The notes under the pieces are model-generated. The model was not told where the DNA came from. It saw only the letters and a list, made by a program, of their open reading frames with translations, and did no database searches. Position numbers and translations under genes: made by a program. A DNA stretch of 64,000 nt, from contig OU015568.1 of assembly GCA_907165135.1 (NCBI GenBank), forward strand, positions 11,974,501 to 12,038,500. Direction: 5' to 3'. Shown piece by piece: positions 31,131 through 42,779 of this stretch; the stretch's first letter is position 1, and every line of letters begins with the position of its first letter. This DNA is from Oikopleura dioica. Its lineage: Eukaryota; Chordata; Appendicularia; Copelata; Oikopleuridae.

Positions 31131-34100
31131 ATGGAGTGGTTTGAATCTACGAAACACAGGGTCAGGCTCTGGGTAGCCGAGAAGTTTCCTACTCTTCATG
31201 AACAAGTGAGTGACAGTCTTTAAAATCGTCAAAATTAATCATCATTTTCTTAGGCACAAGTAGAAGTAAACGAGTCAAATTCGCGCAAAGTCTTTTTCCT
31301 GCACCAACTCCCCCCTGGCGAGGAGCAACCTTCAGTCCGAATCGACAATACGATTTCTTCAAACAAATACACCATCATAACATTTCTTCCTCATAATTTA
31401 TTCGAACAGGTAGAGATCTCGATTCCGGATGAATTTCTGAAGCATTTTTAGTTTCATCGAGTTGCGAATTTCTATTTTCTATTTATTTTCATCATGGAAG
31501 TCGTGATGGATTCGCCTGTTTCGCCGTATACCTCTGGTCTTCCGCTTTCCTTCGTCGTCTGTATCACTGCAATTAAGGTACGCCAATAGACAATTCGAAA
31601 ATAAACCCTTTCTTTAGCAAGCTTATGAAGATTACCTTCGTTACCGCGAAGACAAGAAGGAAAACAACAAGCTGATTTACGTAGTCCGCAGCGGCGTTCT
31701 CGTCCAAGACCGTTGCATGAACATACGCCCGGGTATAACACTCATTTTCCATATTCTACTCATCTAATATGCTCTTGATATAGGCGATATTGTGCGCGTG
31801 AGTGAAGGCGAAACAGTCCCAGCGGATTTGGTCTTGATTTCTTCCAGCGATCCGACTTATCATGCTTATTATAGGTAACAAACAAAAGGGGACAAAGCAC
31901 AGATTAGAGATTTAATACTGTTTATAGCACAGCCGCGCTGGATGGCGAGTCGAATCTAAAAGAAGCCTCGGCGCTGAAAAAGACACAGTTTTTCAATACT
32001 CCGGCTGAAATTACGCAGATCCGATGCTATTGCGAAGTTCAAGGTAGATTTTCCCCTTCGAAACAGATCTTTCAAGATACAAAATCGAAGCCACTTCCGG
32101 CTTCGTGTGATGAAAGAACGAATTCCTAAACGGCTCCACGAAAATTTTCTCTTTTCGGCGACAAAAATTTATTCTAGCGCCGAATCCCGAGCTGTATCGT
32201 TTCGCAGGACGAGCTGTTTTCAACTATGGAGTCGGAGGCGAAAACGAAGAGATCTTTCCCTAACTCCAGATCAGTTCATCTTCCGCGGATCGATTTTGCG
32301 TAATACAGAATGGATTTATGGCCTGGCCGTGTATACTGGTGTTGAAACGAAGATGGTACAGAATTGGAAGGGAAAGCGGCAGAAGAGATCGAGCGCCGAG
32401 TTGTCGATGAATCGCTTTTTAATGTTTTACCTTATTTTGTTGTTTTCGTTGTCTGGATTATCTCTTTTCGTGGAGGGGATTTGGAACATTGGGCGGAGCG
32501 AAGAGTGGTACCGTATTCTTCTTGAACCGACGACTACTGGAGCTACTTTGGTCACTTTCTTTTCCTTTCTTGTCATATATAACTACGTCATCCCGATTTC
32601 TCTGTATGTAACAGTAGAAATGCAACGATTCGTCTCTGCTTTCTACATTTCCTGGGATGAAAGGTTTGCCTATAAAGCTGCGGACGGAGAAGAACTGCGA
32701 GCGAAGGTAAATTGCTCGGATATAAATGATGAGCTGGGACAAATTAAATTCCTGCTGTCGGATAAAACCGGAACGCTGACTGAAAACGAAATGAATTTGA
32801 AAAGCTGTTCGATTGGTGGGGTGAGGTTTGATCTTGTAGGAAAGGTTTATTTTATCTCCTAATAACACTGGAAGTTATGCAAACCCTAACGGATCATTTC
32901 AAGAAAAAATTCAAATTACATTTTTGAATGAACTTTAGAACGAAATGCTCTACTTATCTATCTTCGAGATGATCGCTATCAGTAAAAGTACAAAGCATGA
33001 AAGTAAAAAGACTTCCAGCCGAGTCATATTTTTATTTGAACCTTCAAAAGGAAATCAACTCGTCCGCGCGGACACCAAAGCCGAGCTGCTCCCCCACCAC
33101 GACCCCGCCGTTTACCAATTCTTCCTCGCCATGGCGCTTTGCCACACTGTTCAAGCCAAAGTCGACCGAAAGCCAAAGTTCACCTCTCCCGAAGCTCAAG
33201 CGGGCGATTCCTTCACTCTTTCTCCCGCCAAACTCAACATACAGTACTCTGCCTCCAGTCCCGACGAGTTGGCGCTTGTCGAAGCGGCCAAAAACCTCGG
33301 AGTGGCGTTCACCGGAGCAAGCGAAGAATCCCCAAATATGATTCAAGTTCAAACATGTACAAAAGCTAGAAAATTCAGCGTAGAAGATGTCATCGAGTTT
33401 ACATCAGCGAGAAAACGTCAATCTGTTATTCTCAAGGATGAAAATGGCGTTTATCTTATCCTGACTAAAGGAGCTGATAGTCATGTGCTCCCACTAGTCA
33501 CACAGGGCCCAGTAAAGCAAATTGAGAACAGTGTGCTAGAATTTTCTATGGACGGATTCAGGACGCTTATTTTGTGCAAAAAGCTCGTAACTCAGGAAGA
33601 AGGAGACCGACTTGTGAAATCTTTATCCGAAGCAAAGTCGATCGTAAACGACGCTGTGCGAAATAAAGCACTAGAATCGATCTACGACGAAATCGAGTCA
33701 GACCTTCAGTTGATGGGAGCAACTGCAGTGGAAGATAAGTTACAGACAAATGTAGCATCAACGATGGCGAATTTGCGAGAAGCTGGAATTTTCGTATGGG
33801 TTCTGACTGGAGACAAGGAAGAAACTGCCTTAGCTGTTTCAAGAATGGCAAGACATATTGATTCATCGACGAAGATTCTAAAAATCGAAGGCGAAAATAC
33901 GACAGAAATTGGAAGATCCATCGCCGATGCGATTCGTCAACTCTCTCCTGGAAGCGAATTCGGTGGACCGATCAGGAAAAATTGCGGGCGCGGATGGGCG
34001 CTTGTCATTCCTGGCGCTGTCGTTTCCGTTGCGATCAGAGATCACAAAAAGATTCTTCAGACTTTGCTTATTCAAATCCGTCCGGAATCAGTTATTTGCT

Positions 34101-35956
34101 GCCGAATGGCGCCAATTCAGAAGGCTCAAATAGTGAAACTCGCAAGAGCACATGAAACTGGCAATGATCTGACCCTCGCAATCGGTGACGGGGCTAATGA
34201 TGTATCGATGATTCAAGAGGCCCATGTTGGTGTCGGCATTTTCGGTTAAAAACAGATTTATTTTTTGTTTTCATCATCATCTTTTAGGAAAAGAAGGACG
34301 AGCTGCTGCTCAAAATGCAGATTATGCTATCCCTCGATTTTGCCATCTGGAAAGGCTTCTTCTCTTCCATGGGAGAATGTTCTACGACCGTCTTGGTAAC
34401 CTGATTCAGTACTTTTTCTACAAGGTATTCCTCCATCAATAATTGAACAACCACTAACATCGCTAAGAACCTGACATTCGTTCTCCCACAAATTCTCTTC
34501 CAGCTCCAATGTGGCTTTTCCCAAACAACCCTCTACGATGGCATCTATCTAACAATGTACAACACGGCCTTCACTGCATTCCCAGTGCTGTTCTACGGAA
34601 TTCTTGAAAGAAATCTACCTGAAGAATCTGTCGAGAAAAAGCCACACATTTACAAAGACAACGCAAATAATAAGTAAGTTTGGTTTGAGTCAGTTTGTGG
34701 CAAAATGGGTCGGTCTTCAAGGGGGTGTAGCTCAAATGGTAGAGCGCTCGCTTAGCATGCGAGAGGTACCGGGATCGATACCCGGCATCTCCACACCTTT
34801 TGCTTTTGCTGATAAGAAGTAGTTACTGATAAGAGTCGACCTCCTTAATTTATACTACTGTTTCCTCTTTTCAATGAATAAGTGAGAGCTTTTGCATCAT
34901 TTTTCCGACAAAAATGATTCAGAGGAAATTATAATGAATTAAATGATTTCACAGTCTCATCAGTTCTACTGACAGCAGCAAATCATTATCAGTAAAACTA
35001 AAAGGTGTGGAGATGCCGGGTATCGATCCCGGTGCCTCTCGCATGCTAAGCGAGCGCTCTACCATTTGAGCTACACCCCCTTGGGGGGATGGCAACAGTG
35101 CCCCTATGATAGCGGCCCTATCTGTAACTTGCTAATTGTCTTCATTTAGGCATTTGTCCATGAGAGCGTTTGTTCGCTGGACCGTCGAAGGTTTCCTTCA
35201 TGGATTGATAATTTATTGTTGGTCTTCGATCTACTACCACGGCAGGCCGTCGGACAACTTCCAGTTTGGTATTGGCTGCTACACGAGCATTGTTCTTGTG
35301 GTCACAGCTAGACTCGCTGTTGAGACGTCTTGCTGGACGTGGCTAACGCATTTGGTTCTCTGGGGCACTATCCTTAGGTTTGAATGGCTCGCTGGACCGG
35401 GCGATATTATTCTCTTTTTTTAGCTACTTCATCTTCGCATTCATTTACTCCTCCACTGTCTGGAGCTTCTCCGCCCATGGCGGCAACGTCTACTGGCTGA
35501 TGCAGCGTCAGTGGGGCTCCGCATACACCTGGCTTCTCATACCCATCATGCTTGTAATTTGCATTTTGCCCATTATTGCCCAAAAAACCTTCATGAACGA
35601 ACTCTTCCCCAGCGAGACGCACATCGAAATGGTAATTTTTCAAGTCAAATTTTTATCAGAAAAAAGCTCATTTTAAAAACTTTTAAAATGAAGGAAAAAA
35701 AGGCGAATCGTTTGTAGAGTAGAATCATTTCGGTGTTTGTCAAAAAGACGGAAATTGTTAAATTCAGCGTCAGGTGAACATCCAGTCCTCTCACGAAGAC
35801 TACACGATATCTCCAGTTTACCAGCTCAATCGCCTCATCCGCTGGTGGCAAAGAAAACGCGGCCACGAAGATGCCCAGCCTATACCTATCCACCAAAGTC
35901 AATCTTATGACGGTATTTTCTGTAGGTCTGACGATATGAACAGATTTGGCATTTAA
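31131..35956 (+). CDS. ATP11: P4-type phospholipid flippase, ATP11 class
   Basis: Aminophospholipid-flippase ATPase of plasma membrane and endosomes. Thirteen exons: 31131-31205, 31254-31409, 31452-31577, 31618-31732, 31784-31874, 31928-32043, 32178-32844, ~33011/33051-34244, 34288-34424, 34468-34673, 35150-35377, 35424-35631, 35768-35956. Motifs: [19 protein letters not shown], the phosphorylation site [25 protein letters not shown] and [19 protein letters not shown]. The class VI segment KNLFEQF-like (LPHNLFEQ) and the C-terminal helices match ATP11A/B/C. There is a frame break at the CCC run 32258-32260: one extra C would restore [14 protein letters not shown]. The acceptor of exon 8 is unresolved, either GT-AG to 33010 or a GA-AG intron to 33050. 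Intron 10 contains two tRNA-Ala genes. Confidence 0.9.
34721..34793 (+). tRNA. tRNA-Ala (AGC)
   Basis: 73 nt that fold as a cloverleaf: acceptor stem GGGGGTG with CATCTCC, B-box-like arm with the loop GGGATCGATACCC, and anticodon AGC in CTTAGCATG. There is no intron. ACACCTTTT follows, giving a TTTT Pol III stop. It lies in intron 10 of ATP11, in the same direction. Confidence 0.95.
35008..35080 (-). tRNA. tRNA-Ala (AGC), inverted copy
   Basis: Same tRNA as at 34721, differing only at one variable-loop base (C for T). It is on the minus strand, so the two genes converge with 214 bp between them. Its 3' flank also reads CACCTTTT. It is in the same ATP11 intron, antisense to the host. Confidence 0.95.
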
Positions 35957-35985
35957 AAAGAATTAACTAGATTCGGAACTAGAAA

Positions 35986-36578
35986 GATGAATTTAAAAAA
36001 CTTTTTGCAGGCAAAATTCTGACTTGGTCTGATTTGTAGCCCTATAGAAAGCCCGTAAAATTTCGAGTCGATTCGACCAAGTCGTTTTTGAAATTTTCTA
36101 GAGAATGACGTCACAAATGACGTCAGAAAATTCCAAAAAGCCGAAACTTTGAGTCTTATTTTTACAGTGTTCCTGATCGAATTTTTCGGTGTTCTATAGC
36201 ACAAATGAAAGCTTATTAAAAACTGTACTAAGGTTTTAAGGATTAGGAAAAAAAATTTGAAAAATTTGGCTCTAGAATTTTCCGAAAAAAAAATTTCGAG
36301 CAAATGAAAATCCAAGAAAAACCTTAGTACAGTTTTTCATAGGGATCAATTTGAGCTATAAAACATGAGAAAATTCCGTCAAAAAGGCCCAGGAAAAGTG
36401 ACTCAAAGTTTGCCCGAAACGGCTATTTTTGCCAACTTCTAGCGTCATTTATGACGTCATCGTCTGATTGTTTTGGTCTGAAACTAGTCCAGTCGACTCA
36501 GAATTTTACGGGCTTTCTGATGAATATAAAAACAGGCAAAGTCAGGATTTTGCCTGCAAAAAGTTTTTTAAATTCATC
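35986..36578. repeat. Fold-back element 2 (593 bp)
   Basis: Ends are GATGAATTTAAAAAACTTTT and its inverted copy, with arms of about 290 bp that are diverged in places. AAA flanks both sides. The arms carry GTAAAATT / GAGTCGA / GACGTCA blocks shared with the elements at 13628 and 45946. It lies just after ATP11, with no ORF. Confidence 0.85.
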
Positions 36579-36971
36579 AAAGCATCGTAGTCAGAACCTA
36601 GAGAAAAGCCCGTCCATCAGAGTTCATTAAATTCCGAGTCGCTTTTCCAAATTTAGGCTCACCTACACTTCTTCAACGAAAAGACCAAATAGGCATGATC
36701 TTCATCTATTGTGAGCATTTACTCGTTCAGTACTCTCTCTCTCTCTAGCGTGACAGTAGTTGCTGATGTATAACATACGCATTCATTTTCTTCAACCTGC
36801 ATTATTTCTACTAGTATTTCATTTTTTTCTGAAACTGTACTCAATGGATAACAAAAAAATATAACTTCGTGAAACTACGGTATTCAAAATTGATTTGTTC
36901 TCCTTACAGTGAGGTTTTTTGCAATCGAGTCGGGATGAAATAAGACTTTGCAGGAGCCTGAATTTAAAAAA
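36579..36971. other. Intergenic, upstream of KAT5
   Basis: No gene. A short CTCTCTCTCTCT run lies near 36,740, and GACTTTGCAG (a likely spliced-leader acceptor) ends at about 36,953, 18 bp before the KAT5 ATG. Confidence 0.5.
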
Positions 36972-38787
<1,816 letters not shown>

Positions 38788-38908
38788 ATGCAATTCGTCA
38801 TTCAATTATTTTCTTTTACTATCGTTTTACAGCTTCATTTAACTCTGCACTTGACACAATACAAAGAATAATGTTCAAAAATACTTTACGCGTTGACTTT
38901 AGAATAAG

Positions 38909-39578
38909 ATGGGAGTAACAGTTGTCTTTCAATGGGAGCTTGTCGATGGGCAAACCCACCAGCAAGCAATTCAAGAGCTACACGGAAGAATCAACAATAC
39001 AGGAGCAGTGCAAGAGGGGAAGTTTTACTATGAATCGAAATTCTACCAAGCGTCTGATTCTTCCACTACTCGAGGGAAAGTCTTGAGCTGATAGTTAAAT
39101 CTTAATTTAAAAAGTGACTATTGAAGACTTTTTCTAAAGATTTTTACACACTGAAGACTTCGGAATACCCGGTTACCGTCTTTGCCAGAGTAGATGATTC
39201 GACAAAAGTATGATCTCAAAAATGAGTAAAAAGGAACATTTTATTAGGATAAAAATTCGTGTATCCAATGCGATAGCCCGATGGAAAGTCTACTAATCAA
39301 ACTCCGCGAGTTTTTCACACCGAAACGAACTTTCGAAATCAGAGGAACAAGATTCAAACTTGCGGACTTTTGGATAAGACCTGGAATCGTCACGAGTAGT
39401 GGATCGAATAAATGTGTTACGGTTGAAATTGAATACACTCCAAGCGTAAGTTCCATGATTCGCTTTTCTAAGAGATTATATTTTCTTTTAGTACTTTGCT
39501 GATGATTGCTGGCCTTTGTTCTCTGAGCTTGGGTCGTATATTCTGAACCGGCCGATTGATGAGAAACCGCCGACATGA
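38909..39578 (+). CDS. MED20: Mediator complex subunit 20
   Basis: Head-module subunit of Mediator, linking activators to RNA polymerase II. Four exons (38909-39079, 39127-39207, 39248-39445, 39492-39578; introns 40-47 bp) give 178 residues. The start MGVTVVFQW and the segments GKFYYESKFYQA, TSEYPVTVFARV, EIRGTRFKLADFWIRPGIVT and EYTPSYFADDCWPL match MED20; the C-terminus is shorter than in human (212). It starts 121 bp after the KAT5 stop, with TTGACTTTAG 6 bp before the ATG. A KAT5-MED20 polycistronic transcript with spliced-leader addition is likely. Confidence 0.88.
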
Positions 39579-39668
39579 ACGGATTATGAAATTTAAGAGG
39601 CAAAGAATTTTTTTGAATATTATATTTACAGGGATCATTGAACAGACAGACAGATATACATTAATAAG

Positions 39669-40112
39669 TTACTCAGAGTCAGAAGCGCTGCCAACAGAAT
39701 TGGCTTTAGTATTTGGGCTGGCTTTTCGAAGTCGGATTCGTCGGTTCTGGAACCAAACTTTGACGGTGTTGATTTCAAGGCCGAGCTGACTGGCGAGATT
39801 GTGTCGTTCTTGACCAACAAGATATTGGCATTTGTTGAATGCGATTTCGAGCTGCTCGAGTTGGAACTTGCTGAAAACGGTTCGCTTGCGAGATCTCGAC
39901 GATTTCTTTTCAGAAGTGTTTGGAAGTGGGAGGTTGTATTCAGTCGAAAGCCCGAGAATTCTGTCGATTCCAAAAGCGAGGTCGATGGATCGGATGGTAG
40001 TTGGAATGGTAGCCATTTTTTCTTGAAAGCTCTTGTAGTTTTTGAAGAGTGTTGAAAGTTCGTTTCGATTTCGAGTTAATCGAGTGAGTCTGTGATTTGA
40101 TGATGAATCCAA
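39669..40112 (-). CDS. NOTO: Not-class homeobox transcription factor
   Basis: A single exon of 147 residues. The homeodomain spans roughly residues 73-132 (RKRTVFSKFQLEQLE, QYLVGQERHNLASQLGL, VKVWFQNRRIRLRK). QY-x-VG-x-ER with VKVWFQNRR is characteristic of the notochord homeobox Not/Noto class. An eh1-like repressor motif (LAFGIDRILGL) lies near residue 48. Not proteins specify notochord, and Oikopleura has several divergent copies, so this is named by class only. Odd: LRLRK-type ending where vertebrates have KWRK. It converges on MED20, ending 91 bp from its stop. The start at 40112 is the first Met of the open frame. Confidence 0.82.
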   Translation of the reverse strand: MDSSSNHRLTRLTRNRNELSTLFKNYKSFQEKMATIPTTIRSIDLAFGIDRILGLSTEYNLPLPNTSEKKSSRSRKRTVFSKFQLEQLEIAFNKCQYLVGQERHNLASQLGLEINTVKVWFQNRRIRLRKASPNTKANSVGSASDSE

Positions 40113-40654
40113 ATTCTGAGCGCGTTATAAAGGTGAGATACCGGTGGCGCCAAACTAATTTTTGCGCGACTTTGAACGAGCCCAGCTGGCGGCAATCACC
40201 CGGTGGCGCTGGGAAGATGGGCGTGATTGATATGCAGTAGCAATCACAGGAGTTCGAGAAATTGTGACTAATTACTCCCTACTGATTGCGCGCGCTGATT
40301 GCTTTGATGCGGCGTACCGCGCGGTCGAGTGCGAAATTGATCCAACAACTTTCCCAGAACAGTATTGACCCACTTTCCGATATGATTTTACGCGTACAAA
40401 TTTTTACTGGGGTATGAGTGTGAAAGTTAAATTTGAATTGCACCACAGGAAGCGTGTCCGAACATGGCGAGACTAATTGAGAAATGAAAAAATATGTTTA
40501 TTTTTTTTTTGGAATCAAGTCATAATTGACAAGAATAATTTTGTGACCACACATTGCATTTAGTTTTACAATTTTTAAAATGAAACGAGATACAGTCTGA
40601 GGAATAAACCAAACGCAGGGACAAAACTTATGCTAATTAATCCTTAATAAAGTA
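40113..40654. other. Upstream region of the homeobox gene
   Basis: No coding exon. GC-rich near 40,140-40,340 with repeated CCGGTGGCGC (40,141 and 40,200), then AT-rich with a T9 run at about 40,501. It probably contains the promoter of the Not-class gene. Confidence 0.5.
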
Positions 40655-40795
40655 ATGGAAAACAACAAGCAATTCAACCCTGGCATGATGGTCCAGCAAT
40701 ACGTCGAAATCTTCTCGAGAAAAGCCACCACTCAAGCAAATTTCCAACAACCGATGAAGCAAGAGCAAATTCAAGCGTACAACACGCAAATGTAG
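40655..40795 (+). CDS. Candidate 46-residue Gln/Asn-rich peptide
   Basis: ATG to TAG with composition unlike the AT-rich surroundings: MENNKQFNPGMMVQQYVEIF, then Gln/Asn-rich to NTQM. It could equally be the last exon of an unseen transcript, but I find no convincing acceptor before it. No homologue is recognised. Confidence 0.3.
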   Translation: MENNKQFNPGMMVQQYVEIFSRKATTQANFQQPMKQEQIQAYNTQM

Positions 40796-40865
40796 ATCAA
40801 ATTCTATTCCGTTTACTGTCCACTGCCAGAGTAAACATAAACTGCTTGTTCCTTATTCATTACTA

Positions 40866-41146
40866 CCATGGAGTTGAGCTCTAAAGGGAGATCGAGAATC
40901 TGAGCTACTGAAAAATGCACTGACTTTTTCAGTAGCTCATTCTGGGCGCGCCTAATTTGGGGGAGAAGCCGCGCAAACCATTGTTATTGGCTCGGACTTT
41001 CCAGATTCTGTTCTTCAGAATCTCGAGATTCTTTTAAACCGCCAAGGAAGCGTTAAAGAAATTTTCTAGACTTCCCCGACACTGATTTGCGCGGGATACG
41101 GGGAAGGGGGCCAGAGGCTTTCTCCCAAAAGAGTAAAACTTCATGG
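40866..41146 (-). mobile_element. 281-bp TA-flanked structured element, copy 2
   Basis: Reverse-complement copy with the same termini and length as copy 1, flanked by TA on both sides. It lies 45 bp upstream of the ATG of the unrecognised gene at 41191. Confidence 0.88.
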
Positions 41147-41190
41147 TATATTCCTGCAATAAAATGAAATGTTGAAAATTCAGTGACAAA

Positions 41191-42584
41191 ATGAGTCGGA
41201 CTCTCGCTGGTAAGACGGTTGCTAGGCGGGCCAGGACACCGGTTAGAATGACGGAAGGCCAAAGAATTACAGAGCTCGTAAGAATTTATTTACTGGATGG
41301 TTCAAAAATAAAATAAGGGTTCTCATTCAATCGGATCTTCAATAACTCATCATATTTACTCTTCCGATCGTTTTCGCCCAGAACCTCTGATCGCACCAGC
41401 TCAAAAAAGAATAGTCTACGAGAACCACACTCCGACAATTCTTGCTCACAAAATGGAGGAATCATTTCACGAAAAACTCGAAGCTGCCCGAGCGAAACTT
41501 GTCTTTGGCCAAATCCGTGCAATTGTTGCATTCATTATTACCACAGGAAGTTGCATGTATTTTTATTTGAAATACACTGGCGAAAAGCAAAAGGAACGAA
41601 TTTCAAGAACTGCTTCGGATATTGGTCGTGGAGCTCTTAGGCGCGGATTTGAAATATGAAAACATTTTTATTAAAAATTATTGATTTACATCCGCGATAA
41701 AGCAATCAAGAACTAGTGGAGCAGGCGAATAAACTCTCCCTGAACATCGTGCACGGGGTTCTTAATGACCCCAAAATTAGGTCAGAAGTGACGAGATTAC
41801 TCTCCGACGTTGTGCAATCCGGTCAAGTTACAGGCATCGGCCGGCCAAATCTCCAAAATCCCAATTTCGAAGACGATAAGCAATTAAGCTACTGTTGCCA
41901 TTATTCGGGCTGAAAGATTTGTCGATCGAAATGATGAGAATCGTCGCTTATCCTTGTAAATAAAATCCTGAATGATCCAAACATTCAACAATCAGTGGGC
42001 GCCTTGCTGCATGACCAACTTTTGAAAGCACTCGCAGACGAGAAGATCCAATTAGCCGTCCAGCGACTTGTCAAGGATGTTTTTCTGTCGGAATCCATCA
42101 CGGAAACCGTAAAAACCGTACTTGGCGACGCTCTGGTCAGTGATTATGTGAAATCAGCGGCCACGGCGGCAGGAACTCATGCGACTCAAGGCAAAGGTCA
42201 CAATTAACAAAATGTAGAGTCTGCCTCGGTTTTGGGGACCCATTCTACCGATAACCGGAAACGATTTTATTTGACCCATTTAAAAGCAATCATCGCCGAC
42301 CAATCGGTGCAAGACAATTTGTCAGGTACCTATTCTACGAACTTTCGCCCTTTGAAGCTCGCTTTTATCTCTAATTACGATCATCAGATGCGATTTATGG
42401 TGCATTGAAACCGTGGCGATCGCGATCCCCGCGGCAAGTTATTACACCTTCGCCCGCGCGACCCGCCAAGAAAGCTGATGCTATCGATGAAACAGATACT
42501 GTCACTGATAAAAGAAGTTCTGCTGCAAGGACGCCCGCCGCGCGCGTTCAAAGCGAGCCGACACCCGAGCCGAGGATCGACTGA
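41191..42584 (+). CDS. Unrecognised single-TM protein with helical repeats
   Basis: Start after GAAAATTCAG. Coding blocks: 41191-~41275, ~41310-41640, 41717-~41820, ~41935-42205, ~42230-42328 and 42390-42584. The N-terminal part has one hydrophobic segment (IRAIVAFIITTGSCMYFYLK) flanked by basic residues. Then similar helical units follow: LNIVHGVLNDPKIRSEVTRL, ILNDPNIQQSVGALLHDQLL and LKAIIADQSVQDNLSDAIYG, each with a small-Asp-x-x-(I/V)-x-x-x-(V/L) core. The tail is Pro/Arg/Ser-rich. Several junctions need non-canonical sites; the one near 41,650 fits GA-AG (GGCGCG then GATTTG ... ATCAAG). I know no family name, and the exact exon borders are unresolved. Confidence 0.55.
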
Positions 42585-42779
42585 CAAGTTCAAACACATA
42601 AATCGCACCCATTAATCGGTTGTTCAATAATTTCATGGCTATAAATTAGGCTCTGAATCACACTATCTCTACGGGATATTTCTACTACCTCCTATCAAGC
42701 CTCCTTTCAAGTTCACACCGAGTTCAAAATCGATACCTTCATGTACCAAGACAATTCTAACCGGAAATCGAGCTTTAGT

